Below are positions 1 to 11,114 of a DNA stretch of 64,000 nt, in pieces. Within the stretch, counting starts at the first letter, position 1. The number at the start of each line of letters is the position of its first letter. The notes beneath the pieces are model-generated. The model had not been told where the DNA came from. It did no database searches and saw only the letters and a program-made list of their open reading frames with translations. Origin of the DNA: Ostrinia nubilalis (Eukaryota; Arthropoda; Insecta; Lepidoptera; Crambidae); the NCBI RefSeq assembly GCF_963855985.1, contig NC_087090.1, positions 18,598,501 to 18,662,500 of the forward strand, in the 5' to 3' direction. A program made the position numbers and the translations under genes.

Positions 1-1690
1 GTATTTTGCATGTTGTCGCAAATACGAAACCTCCCAGATTCCCCGTGTATCGCAACATGTGTTCCTTTAAGGAGCGTTTGGCGAGGAGTGCCGCGGGCGA
101 CGCGACCCTCCCGAGCAAACACCGCTATTTTTGAGCGCGCCCTTTGATTAGCTTGCGAGTATTTGATCACGATTATGCATTCCTTCGATGTTTGCCAATT
201 GCTGATTCTATGACACGTAGAATCGTAATATTTACGAGTATATTTAGAACGCATGATCTGTTGGGCAATTTCTTGCTAAGAAATGATTTAATTTTACGAG
301 TATAGGTAATATTAAAATATCAAACTTGTTTGTGTTTACTAATCTGCGTTTGTGTGCTAAATCAAAATATAAAAGACTTATCACATAAAATCTTAAGTCA
401 TTAGTCATTCATTAGTCAATTCTGAAAAAAGTGTACGCTAAGTACGGTCAAAATAGTAAGTTAATAGGTTAGTTAGATTATATACTATAGCCACCACAAC
501 ACCGGTTATTTTGATTTACTTGATTGGTAAAGTTAGCCAGTCTATCTTAACTAAAAGTATTAATGGTGACATGTTTTCTTAACGACTGTGGAGGTTTGAA
601 GTGTGGGAGGCAAACACCGCTGTATGTATTGGGGACCTGTCGGCGGATCAGGAGACAAAGGAAAGAAAAACAGGGCAAAGAAAACAGGAAGGGCAAACTC
701 GGAGCCACCGCGGAACGCGGAACGTATCGGCTCGACTTTATGCCTGACAAATGGAGATCCAATGCATATTTACGAGGGCTACGAGTACGATCTCTTTTGT
801 AATACAAACATGCATATCGAAATAATATGGTGATACACAGCAAATACACTTATGCTAGAGAGACATTGAACTGTTGGGAGGTAAGCTACGAAATTCGCAG
901 GATCAGTACCTACCTAGTGATACAGTACATACATAAAAGAAGAAAAATTACAAATTCCCAAGACCATAATATACTACATATCACGCTACTACCAAATTAG
1001 TCACCAATAGAAGCAGAGCATCATTGAAAAATGTTACGAAAACGGGAAAAATTACTCAAACGATTTTCGCGCGTACTAAGTCACGGGCACAGCTAGTATT
1101 TATCATAAATGGCATCAATACTTATAGTCATTCATAAGCTTAACAAACTTTTTACTGTACACAAAGAAAACCAATTCACACCTTACGTGTAGGTATGTAA
1201 TTAAATGAAAAAAGTTCCCATCTAAAGCATTGTGTATTATTATATCGGACATTCACACCCATCCGCTGCGTGTCGCGGAACGTGACCGGATGATATCTAG
1301 TTTTTCCCACAGTGTAGTATACTTTCAGTGGGCACGGCCATGTTTTTAGAAAATTCTACTTTTGATTGACCACGAAATATGAATATGCCACCAACACACT
1401 TGCTGAAAACTGTCGAATGTATGTTTACTTTGTCAGTTTTATGGACTTTAGAAAAACGTTTTGATCAGACTGCATGAGAAATTAAACTTCTTTCACTAAG
1501 ATATGACTGTTCTCCGTTCTCTTTCAGATTCAAGATATTTCTTGCAAGAAGAGAATTTGACTCTTCCACCTCTCTTACTACCTATAATATTAGTATTTCA
1601 TGTGTGTGACGTCCGATTCAAACGCGATGTTTGAGTAACGACCAAAGCGGCTCACAAACTGTTTACGGAGAGAGCACATAGATTAAGGTA
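1..1690. other. Unique AT-rich sequence, no gene recognised
   Basis: No coding signal, splice-site pair or repeat I recognise. The first 230 bases are richer in GC than the rest and contain no simple repeat, so they could be conserved non-coding DNA. The short open frames here lack any domain or splice context. Confidence 0.4.
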
Positions 1691-1692
1691 AT

Positions 1693-1845
1693 CAAAAGTC
1701 AAAGTCAAAATTTCTTTATTTGTATAGACTAATTTAATAGTACTTACAAATCGTCAAATTTTTTGCTCTTAAGGACTAAAAACACTGCTTTATCAGTATT
1801 ACTTGTTGCACAGAACCTGCTGTGCCTTCTTAAAGTGTGGCCGTG
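1693..1845 (-). repeat. LINE-like 3' tail fragment, antisense
   Basis: The stretch starting GTCAAAGTCAAAATTTCTTT and running through the TTACAAATCGTCAAA word to the CTGTGCCTTCTTAAAGTGTGG block is a repeat I recognise from moth genomes as the reverse complement of a non-LTR retrotransposon tail. No coding part is attached. The clade is not determined. Confidence 0.45.
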
Positions 1846-2762
1846 TGTCCGCCCGCCCAGAACGTATGCAAACGGCCGCGACACGCTCCGCCCGGAAGGC
1901 TGTGTGACGTGACATGACGCCTAATCTCGTCCCGATATTAATGCCCGATGTTTATAGCCTGTTTCGTTACGTATCCAAATACGACTTCTATTTTATCGCG
2001 AACTGTTACGTCGATGCCGCTTTTGATAAGGGTTATAAGTTCTTTTTTACTTAGAAGTCACGTAACTTTTTTATTTCTAGCCTTATTACTATTTACCCGA
2101 AAATAAAATTGTCTCTATCAATGACTTCTAGATAAAAATAAATCTTATGTGTAGATAAAAAATGTGAATATTATTGAATCCTAATAAGAGTCTTTTGTCA
2201 TTAAAGATACTATGTTTATTTACGCATAGCTTATTATAATGTACGAATATTTAAACAATGTGAATAATTTATAAATATCTTGAGAGGTGTGTTGATTTAA
2301 TGGAATTTAATATACTACTGTATTGTGTGTATTTTTGCTGATCAAATACTATCTACTCCTAATGAAACTTATGTAAAATAAGGTAATAATGCAGTATCAT
2401 ATCTAATACCTATTCTGCTTTAACAACATAAACGTCAATCTAAAGATTTCACCTAGAATGTAAGCCTGCCTTGTTGTGTATAAAAAATCTTACGATATGC
2501 GGAGTGTGCTTAGTTGCTTAGTGCTAGTTTACACCAAACATTATCGCTACTACATGAAATGTTTGACAGATTGTACAGCGCCTGTTGGGAATCCTAGCAG
2601 ACACTTTCAAGAACAAAAATCTTTTTGATTTTTTGACGCACTCGCTAGCGACGACGTTCAAAGTAAACTCGCACTAAGCACACAGATTTCCCGCGTTTTC
2701 CATCAAGGTAAAGTAAACCGGAACAAATGCGGACTATCCGTCGCGCAGCAGTCGCGGCGGAT

Positions 2763-3336
2763 CGCGCTGACGGATGGCGCCCGTTACTCACGCGATAGCG
2801 AACTTCGCCCATACATCTGAACGTAGATATGCTCTCCTGAGAAACCAGGTAACTACGTCCCCAAATGAAATGAGGGTATTGTCTCATGGCTTTTGTGTAG
2901 GCGTCGTCGACCCGTAAAAAATGTTCGAACCAAATTGGGTTTATTTATATTCTTCTTAATGAACAGAAAAACGACTGAATCAAATTTTAACGTCCTAGCC
3001 TGGAATGTACATTCTGAAATCAGTGTCTTTCCTCACGATCTTTGATGATTAAGTACTAGACTAACAAGGTCTAATATGAGGAATAATATTGGTAGAATTT
3101 ATAGTCTAGGGAATGACCTAATCTGGCCGTGATTATAAAGCTTTTAATCAAACCCCACGTAGCCAATCAAGTTATTAAAAAATAATTCTAAAAAGCCATC
3201 CGTGGGTTGATAAAGAATAGATTCACCATCACAAGTGGTAGAAAAGTGGTAAAATGCCCGCGACAAATGGAGGGTAGAAGTTTAAGCAGCGGTCGGAGAC
3301 GCGCTGACAGATGGCAGCCGTTTCTCAGCGATAGCG
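2763..3336. repeat. Duplicated 37-bp GC-rich motif (2763-2800 and 3300-3336)
   Basis: The words CGCGCTGACGGATGGC at 2763 and CGCGCTGACAGATGGC at 3300 begin two similar 37-38 bp blocks. Both continue as CCGTT.CTCA followed by GCGATAGCG. They lie in the same orientation, about 540 bp apart, inside otherwise unrelated sequence. They may be two remnants of one repeat or a duplicated regulatory motif. No gene is visible between them. Confidence 0.5.
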
Positions 3337-4011
3337 CCACCCTCCGCTTTTTCTCAGGGGGATGCATTTGCATTCGACCTGATGTATGCGACTTTAATTC
3401 GTTGGACACTGGATTGCCGCAAGTGCTTATCGCTTGACAACAGCTGCTAGCATTTAAAACTCTATATTAGTTAAACCTAGGTATAATTTCAAGGTAATGT
3501 TTCTTAATCAATGTTTTGCTCTATATTTATCACTAATCTTTTGTCACTTTTATTTCAACAAAAACTACCTGACCTATGACTCTACCAGTATATGTGTAGT
3601 TAGATAAGTATTAAAACAGAATGGACAGTGTCAACATTTCACCGCGAGATGCATGCAGCAGCAATGGGCATTAGCCCGCAACTTCGCACGACCTCTGCAG
3701 GCGACGACTGTAATTAATATCGGTAATGCCGCCGCGGACACGGCAGAGTAACGTCCACTCTGCTCTTTGTCAGCTCCACCTCTTTGGAAATATTCACCTG
3801 AAATTATTTTATGGTGTTCATTTGTTTCTGTTATTGCTTTGGCGGAGTTTTAACTCTGTACTACAACACGATTAAGCTTTAAAGTTCATGTTTACCATGA
3901 TGTCATGAGACATGTTTTCAAAACAATTTGAATAGAGTCACATTAAAATTCAAATCATTTATTGCATGTCACATTTGCAAAGAAGCATGCATTTTGCATT
4001 TGGGAAGAGCC

Positions 4012-4092
4012 TGGATGCGGGCAGTGCAGGACCGTTCATTGTGGAAAACCTTGGGGGAGGCCTTTGTCCAGCAGTGGACGTCATTGGGCTGA
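4012..4092 (+). pseudogene. RTE-like LINE ORF2 C-terminal tail
   Basis: The plus strand reads W-M-R-A-V-Q-D-R-S-L-W-K, then GEAFVQQWTSLG and a stop. This is the extreme C-terminus of an endonuclease/reverse-transcriptase LINE that recurs at many places in this window. Only the last 26 codons remain, and the usual ATG-repeat tail is missing after the stop. It is a dead fragment from 5'-truncated retrotransposition. RTE-like is my best clade guess. Confidence 0.75.
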
Positions 4093-4668
4093 TGAAACGA
4101 AAGAACGAACATTTGCAAAAAGTCACCAAAGATGATCGAATAATTAACTCAGATAGGGATCAAAACATTTTTATTTGTAGGTAGGTACTAACGATTTTAA
4201 AGACCCTACTATAATTTACGGGCAACGGCAAAAGATAGTTTTTTACGAATCCTGATAAACAGGATTAAGTACATATCCTGACATAAAAGAATACCATGCG
4301 AACCAACACGTTTGCTACCTTGCAACTGACCGCCTTTCGCTGCCCAATCAGCGGCGCTAAAAGAGAGTTAAGTATAGCGCTAAAGTTCATGCTGGTATTA
4401 TCCAGAGCTGGAATTGGAACTAACGAACTTTTATCTCGTACGAGTAAAGTGGAATTAAAACGGGACGTATTTATCATGCGGGCGCGGCGAAGGTATTCGC
4501 TATAACGGCGGTGGAAAACTGCCAAAGTCCGTAGTGCTGGGAAATCTTAACCAGTGAATTTGGGGCATTAGGGTGAAGCAGCCGGGCGCAAAGCCGATAG
4601 CTAAGTAGGTGACAGTTGTCATAAGCAGCGGGGCCCTGACAACGATTTTGATGCTTCGATCCTTTAGT

Positions 4669-4763
4669 TTCAGCCAAACCAACGCCGTGCCAACGCTTGC
4701 AGAACGCGCGACCAATGACAAGATGCACGTCCTGTCCTGTCTGCACGCGTTGGTTTGGCTGAA
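4669..4763. repeat. 17-bp perfect inverted repeat
   Basis: TTCAGCCAAACCAACGC at 4669-4685 is the exact reverse complement of 4747-4763. The spacer is 61 bp. The GCGTTGGTTTGGCTGAA word recurs inside the insertion at 29.3 kb, so this is probably part of a dispersed non-autonomous transposon. Confidence 0.6.
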
Positions 4764-4777
4764 GCTTTAAAGTCTAA

Positions 4778-4861
4778 GGCTGGTTTTAGAATCGCGCTGA
4801 CCGCTCACTGATCGTCGGCGCTGACAAATCAAAATGCGTCAGCGTGATTCTAAAACCAGCC
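4778..4861. mobile_element. 84-bp MITE with TAA target duplication (Harbinger-like)
   Basis: The ends are GGCTGGTTTTAGAATC and its reverse complement. The inverted similarity continues inward as CGCGCTGAC / GTCAGCGTG. The element is flanked by TAA at 4775-4777 and 4862-4864. A 3-bp TAA/TTA duplication is typical of PIF/Harbinger elements. It has no coding capacity and would have been moved in trans. Confidence 0.7.
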
Positions 4862-5853
4862 TAAACCTAAAAGCTATCTGTCACTTATCAAAAAGCTTAG
4901 GAGGAGTAATTAAATCAAAATAGCAAAAAAACTAAATTCCTTCTAACATCTTTTAAAAATATTATAATTGGAACTTCCAGGAATATTTCGTACAAATTAA
5001 AAATTTCTGCTGAATGAATCGAGTCATGTCTATACAGTGAAAATCTTTTAAAAGGATCTAATATTAATTACTTTTTAAAGACTGATAAAAGCTAATGAAA
5101 AAGTGTCTTGATGTTAACAATAAAGCAAAGTCGCCACTAACATTTTACAACTACTGTGCTTAGCTTGATGTTCCATCGTCCTTGAGAAGTTTGAACTAGC
5201 CTAAAGCACAAAATACGGACTAAAGTAAGCAAGCCTTCAAGTGATTTCCTCGCGGACGAAGTTAAAACTCCGCCTTGCGGTTTGAAGAGCATTGTCCAAT
5301 ACTTGGGTTTGCATAATGGAATGCAAAGGGACGTTAAGATCGCTTCATATTCCGAGACAAAGTTCTGTAGTGAACCTTAATCTAATATGGGTTAGTGAGG
5401 CGATGTCGGCGACAGACGGGCACGGAGTGTCTTAAAATATCGATATACATTTTATCTTTTTAATAGGTAATAAATAACATAGTGTAAAAAATAACTATTA
5501 TCTAAGATAGTTTTAAAGTGCACAATAGTTTCGTTGTATATTTAAATGTAGTTTTTACTATTATGTTGGACATTATCACCATCATTTCTGACTCTGACTT
5601 TTCTGAGTGTGTACAAATGATGGTCATAAACCTCGCCCATTGAGCACAATCACGATTTCCTACTTTTCTCTCAAATTCGTAAATAATCGAACAACTAAAG
5701 TTTTTTATGGATTGGATGTGGAGTATGCATGTAGTAGTCCTTTTTCCTTAGTACTCGTACTTGAAACTCAAAAGCAGACCTTTGTGCGCGTCTAAGTCAG
5801 TCATTGCAGATTGATAGGCACCCATATAAAAAGGAATATTGCCTTGCCTTATA

Positions 5854-6411
5854 CAGGGTGGAATTTTGTAATGCCACCTGGAGGGAAAGTACTCTTAATA
5901 CTGCAGATAGAAAATTTTACTGAAAGAAAACATTTCTTTATTTTTGAAAAGAGAACTGTATTCAAGGATTTTCGAAAAATTTTCGAAAATTCATTACCAT
6001 ACCTACCATACAATTTTCTGTAACATAATTAAAATAATTTAAGATTTCATGGTTTTCCTTTCATTTGATGTATCAAGTTTGTTAGAGAGATTTCATCCTT
6101 ATACTTGATCCTAACGATCGATGTAATAAAAATACAGGGTGTCATTTTTAACACATTCTAGTAGGTTCGATTCCCGGGTGTGGCAAACAAATTTTTGGAA
6201 ATCTTTGAATGCAGTTTTATTTCTTTTCAATAATAAAGAAATGTTTTCTTTGAGAAAAAATTTCTATCTTTAACACGTTGGACGTCACGCGGCTCACCGG
6301 TGAGCCTCGAACAATACAATTTCCATTGTGTCTAGCTCTAGCGTCTCGGCGTTCAATGACTTAATATTAAGAGTACTTTCCTTCCAGGTGGCATAACAAA
6401 ATTCCATCCTG
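5854..6411. mobile_element. 558-bp TIR element with CAGGGTGGAATTTTG ends, TA-flanked
   Basis: The left end CAGGGTGGAATTTTGTAATG is matched in inverse at the right end. The terminal inverted repeats extend about 48 bp, through the CCACCTGGA.GGAAAGTACTCTTAATA region, with few mismatches. TA flanks both sides, as in Tc1/mariner-type targets. Inside lie a second CAGGGTG terminus-like word at about 6135 and a tRNA B-box-like GGTTCGATTCCCGGG at 6164-6178, so a second element, probably a SINE scrap, is nested here. There is no transposase frame. Confidence 0.7.
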
Positions 6412-6414
6412 TAT

Positions 6415-8127
6415 ATCGATAGGTATGCATGCAGCCAAGGTGCCTGCTATCGATAGACTTCAGAGGAACAACGGCGGAGTCAGTGCCGCGGGAGTTATTA
6501 CTGGCGCTTGTTTACGCGCGGCTTGAACACGTGCCAAGGCTCCCGATAAGCATCTTGGACTATGTTACAGAATTTAAGGCTGATACAGATTACGTTCAGT
6601 ATCAGTATTAGTAACTTAGTCAGTTGACAGTCGAGTCAAAGCAAAATTAGTAACTTCACTCAAATACAAGTCCAGTGTACTCGCGACGCCTCTAACCGTC
6701 AGAAATGAAACATCGCCAGGAGAGCTACCCTCAGATTGTGCCACAGAGATGACATGGAACACCGTGTACCTCGTCAGCCGCGACCACTAACAAGAGTGCC
6801 CGACTAAGAAGACTCAAATCACAAAAGCTTAGGGTATGGAAATTTGAGTCTTGAATCAGAGGCTGTATTTGTGATGTTATTTTTGTCTGATTGCACATTG
6901 GCAGTATGACGTTTTATTTAACATTTCTAAGGATTTCAAATTCGGGAAAATGTTAAATGTATCTATCAACAAAGCATTCAACTATTGGTCAAACATGATT
7001 CGGTGAAACGTCTACAAAAAATATCGGTCTACATGAAATATGAACATTACCCGTATATTGCCCTGTCCTATTGCACCGCAGTTTTTTTTTTCACACACAT
7101 GCGATTCTAAGAAAAGTAAACACTTTCCAGAAAATATTATTGCACACTAATCCTAGAATGAAAAAAAAAAATTATTTTTTCTATAAAAGCCATCTCACAG
7201 CGGCCGCCGACCTGTGCCCTTCAATGAGCCGTATTTAAAACCCAAGCTCTGTTAATAGGTACCATGATAGTAAATGTAATGGGTATTGTAGTTGAACCGC
7301 GGACTCCAACCGTTAATGAATACTACAATACTAACAAAGAATATTTTTTAATTTTTTCGCAATGACCCATAAAGTGGAAATTAGTACGTTGAAACGAACT
7401 AAATTCTACACGTTCTTGCACGCCATCTTCCCTTTTTTGATAAAAATGAGGTTATAGTCAATTGTCACTAATTTATCTATCTACCCTGCTTATTAAATTC
7501 TTTAATACAACAAGACCAAAGGGATTCTGCGGTTTCATGATCATCCCTAAATATCAATTTGTGAAATCCAGGATACAAGAAAGCCGGGAATGGGTTGGTT
7601 TTATTAATATTCATTGCTTATTAATATTCCACCCTTATTCCCCATAACATGCAGGGGCCCGGAGTTGATACGACATGCATCCTCTTACAACGCTTGAAGG
7701 TTGTAAATTTTATTATAAAGCATCCTCGTAAAAGCCATAAAAGGTTTATATCCAACATCAGTAATATATTGCATTTTTCTTAATAAATAAGGTCGTAAGA
7801 GAACACAAGAGCCCATTGAATCGGGTTGTGTTGCTATTTTATAGTATGAGTATCGCAAGATTTTTTGCCAATATGTATTACTTTACCATCATACGAGCTA
7901 CTAACGTAGGAGTGGAGTGCTCGATAGGAAACTATCAGGTGTAGACGGGAGGGAGTGAGTTATTACTCAATTACTCCGGATCCCCTCCTGCGGGGAGGGC
8001 CATCCCTCATGCGAGCGATTGATAAAACCTCACGTAGATCGAAAGAGTTTTTAAGTTACACGTAGCAGTAATGGCAATACAAATAGGAACTGTTTTATTC
8101 AAAACAGTTGTCATTAGTAATAATACG
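6415..8127. other. Mostly unique sequence, no gene recognised
   Basis: There are several homopolymer runs (T10 near 7082, A10 near 7160) and a GC-rich self-complementary patch (CCCTCCTGCGGGGAGGG) near 7985. I see no splice-bounded open frame and no repeat I can name. Confidence 0.4.
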
Positions 8128-8135
8128 AAAATTAC

Positions 8136-10436
8136 ATGTGCATGTGGATTGAGTGATCCTTGCTTCAATTTTAACAAAAATCGAGGAAGTTTTACTTAAA
8201 ATATGTTAAAACATTGCGATGAAGTTTAAAAATTTGTTAAACCTAAGATAAAAATGTTATGGCCAATAAATAGGAGCACTCATACCGCACGCTTTAAGAA
8301 AACGTCAAAATGTTTATTTCAGAAAATAAAGCCTTTCCACTTCTTTTTATAGTATTGAAAAATTGTTAAGAATATGTTTTAAAACTATTAACAAATTCCG
8401 AAATCCCTTGCACGTCCCGTTCCAAAGTTATGACGATTATTTAGGATCACTCACACCGCACACGGGCCGTATGAGTGCTCTTCAAAATCATGACTATTTA
8501 TTAATAAATACGTTTTATTTCTGTTGGGAAATGTGTGCAAACTGACGAGCGAATTTGTTAAAGAATAAGTGTGACAAAACTTAAAAGCTGAAGGAAGAAA
8601 TTAACCTTTATTCTTTCCTCCAATATGCCGTGTGAGTGATCCTTACTTTTACCTCTATCTGCTCATATGTAGTTCGTAGGCAGACTGAGTTAGTATCTAA
8701 AATTGTTAATCGTTTTTAACAATTACTTGGCATATATTTTGCTTTTATTAAGGCCATAATTTAAGAAATATCAGGCTTAGATGATTCCTAAAGGAAAATG
8801 TTGATTAGGGTACATATGATTTTTTATTTTGTGAGACTGTTTCGATTCATCAGAAGTTTTCCTAAGGACGTGTACGATCCAATTGAAAGCTCTTGCTGGA
8901 CGTCGATACCAGTCAAATGACGATTTCATAGAGAGGTTGACATGAAAAAACGGTCATTCCTCTGCGATGTGTATGGATCAACGTGTGAAAGCAAAAATCC
9001 GAAAACACGTGCTTTCATAGGGGTAAATAGGCCGCAACTCGCGACGTATCAAAACCCGCGTGAAATTTTGTTTGTCATATATCGTCATAAATTACCTATA
9101 GCCTACATGTTATTCTGGGTTATAACGTCCTTAGGAAAACTTCTGATGAATCGAAACAGTCTCACAAAATAAAAAATCATATGTACTGTAGTAGCCTAAA
9201 TCCTACATCTCTTTTGGTTTGAAATCAGATGGCGGTTAAATTTATAAATTTTGGTTCATGACCTATTAGGCTAGGTTTTCGATGTATTAGTGGACTGTAT
9301 TTCTGCGGATGCTTAAAACAGATGCCTAAAGAACGCAGTTGTAAGCTTGCAAATAATAACTGGGACGAAGAGACCGAAGAAAAATGGCGACAGGAAATTT
9401 GGAAAGGAAACATGCGCACTTACCAATAATATCTCCGTCGGGCACTCTTCAGGTTTCACAAGCCACACACGATGGTTCCGAGCCGAACACTTGGCAATTA
9501 TTGTTCTTTAGAGCTGTCTTGCACAAAATCGATATAAAATATAGGTCACGCACAAATTAATAAAGACACGTCTGTCTCAGCGTAGGCGCAAATTAGGAAG
9601 GGGCGATGTCCACCGTATGCGTTGCACATTCGTAGATCGCGGTGACAGACGAAGACGGCAACAGCAAAAGTGCACATGTTGGAAAGGGATGGGAGATGAT
9701 GGGATTTAAAATATTTGCAAGCTTACCCTACAATAATTTTATTTTTACAAACCGCAAAAATACGAAATCCAACATGTACCCTAATCAACATTTTCCTTTA
9801 GGAATCATCTAAGCCTGATATTTCTTAAATTATGGCCTTAATAAAAGCAAAATATATGCCAAGTAATTGTTAAAAACGATTAACAATTTTAGATACTAAC
9901 TCAGTCATATGAGCAGATAGAGGTAAAAGTAAGGATCACTCAGACGGCATATTGGAGGAAAGAATAAAGGTTAATTTCTTCCTTCAGCTTTTAAGTTTTG
10001 TCACACTTATTCTTTAACAAATTCGCTCGTCAGTTTGCACACATTTCCCAACAGAAATAAAACGTATTATTAATAAATAGTCATGATTTTGAAGAGCACT
10101 CATACGGCCCGTGTGCGGTGTGAGTGATGCTAAATAATCGTCATAACTTGGGAACGGGACGTGCAAGGGATTTCGGAATTTGTTAATAGTTTTAACATAT
10201 TCTTAACAATTTTTCAATACGATAAAAAGAAGTGGAAAGGCTTTATTTTCTGAAATAAACATTTTGACGTTTTCTTAAAGCGTGCGGTATGAGTGCTCCT
10301 ATTTATTGACCATAACATTTTTATCTTAGGTTTAACAAATTTTTAAACTTCATCGCAATGTTTTAACATATTTTAAGTAAAACTTCCTCGATTTTTGTTA
10401 AGATTGAAGCAAGGATCACTCAATCCACATGCACAT
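8136..10436. mobile_element. 2.3-kb DNA transposon with ~670-bp terminal inverted repeats and 8-bp target duplication
   Basis: The ends ATGTGCATGTGGATTGAGTG and the reverse complement are flanked on both sides by the exact 8-mer AAAATTAC (8128-8135 and 10437-10444). The arms are 8136-8815 and about 9774-10436 and are nearly identical. Each arm holds five spaced copies of a GTGTGAGTGATCC-like word (left arm: 8151, 8274, 8444, 8467, 8628), which looks like an array of transposase-binding sites. An 8-bp duplication fits hAT or P superfamilies. The 960-bp centre has no recognisable transposase, so this is a non-autonomous foldback-like copy. The arms contain frequent paired AT/TA words but no long open frame. 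Confidence 0.85.
8810..9186. repeat. Perfect 62-bp inner inverted repeat, Helitron-like filling
   Basis: 8810-8871 and 9125-9186 are exact reverse complements separated by 253 bp. They lie inside the 2.3-kb transposon and overlap the inner edge of its left arm by 6 bp. The spacer carries TTGTTTGTCATATATCGTC and CCTACATGTTATTCTGGG, words I associate with Lep1-type Helitrons. A 76-codon open frame crosses the spacer and right arm, but it resembles no protein I know and is probably fortuitous. Confidence 0.65.
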
Positions 10437-10624
10437 AAAATTACAACATTATTATTTTATTTTTTGATTTAGACTTGTGTTGGCGATATTTGGACACGTG
10501 TCGTGATAGAGTAAGTGATGGCAAGATAAGCCCCCAACAGTAAGCACTACGTATTCACTCGAGTTTTAAAGAAAACTAGGTCATAAGAGTTTAAGAGAGC
10601 GCAAGGTAAACACTTAAAATAAGG

Positions 10625-10740
10625 CGGCCGATTTGGCGTAGTAGCAGTTAGTTGAGAAAGAAAGTCACTGGTTCGATTCTCGCACAAAATACACAATCAT
10701 TGTGTGCATGAACATCTGTTGTCTAGTATAAAACTATGTA
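10625..10740 (+). mobile_element. Degenerate tRNA-headed SINE
   Basis: A worn A-box region (TTGGCGTAGTAGCAGTTAG) is followed by a B-box GGTTCGATTC and then ATCTGTTGTCTAGTATAAAA. The last word matches the body of the better preserved SINE at 21058. It is an old copy of the same lepidopteran SINE family, with no function implied. Confidence 0.5.
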
Positions 10741-11114
10741 AAATAACAATAACAAAATGAACTTGATCTTACTTTATGCATTTTCATAAAATATACCCTT
10801 ATTAATATTACATAACGGAAATTGCTTAAAGTACGTTCATTAAACTTTGGAACTGCTTAAAAGCCTATCAAAATAAAGATGATCATATAAAGCCACCTAA
10901 TAATGCGTCCCCGAGCGTTTAAGTGTCTCTAAAACAATCCCTTTGTTCTGCTCATGCGAAATTAACAAAGAATCGAGATTATAATACTGTCAAAGGGAGC
11001 TCAAATTAAGTTTGTTTACGCGCGTACTTTATACCTCCTGTGCAAAAAGGTCAACCACATTTATTAGCGATGTTCATCCTAATTAACGGTCATTCTCCGG
11101 ATCTGGATTATTTT

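Noticed and set aside
8942..9172. Transposase gene in the 2.3-kb TIR element
   Set aside because: The 76-codon frame includes one arm of an inner palindrome and resembles no transposase; it is short and has no catalytic motif.
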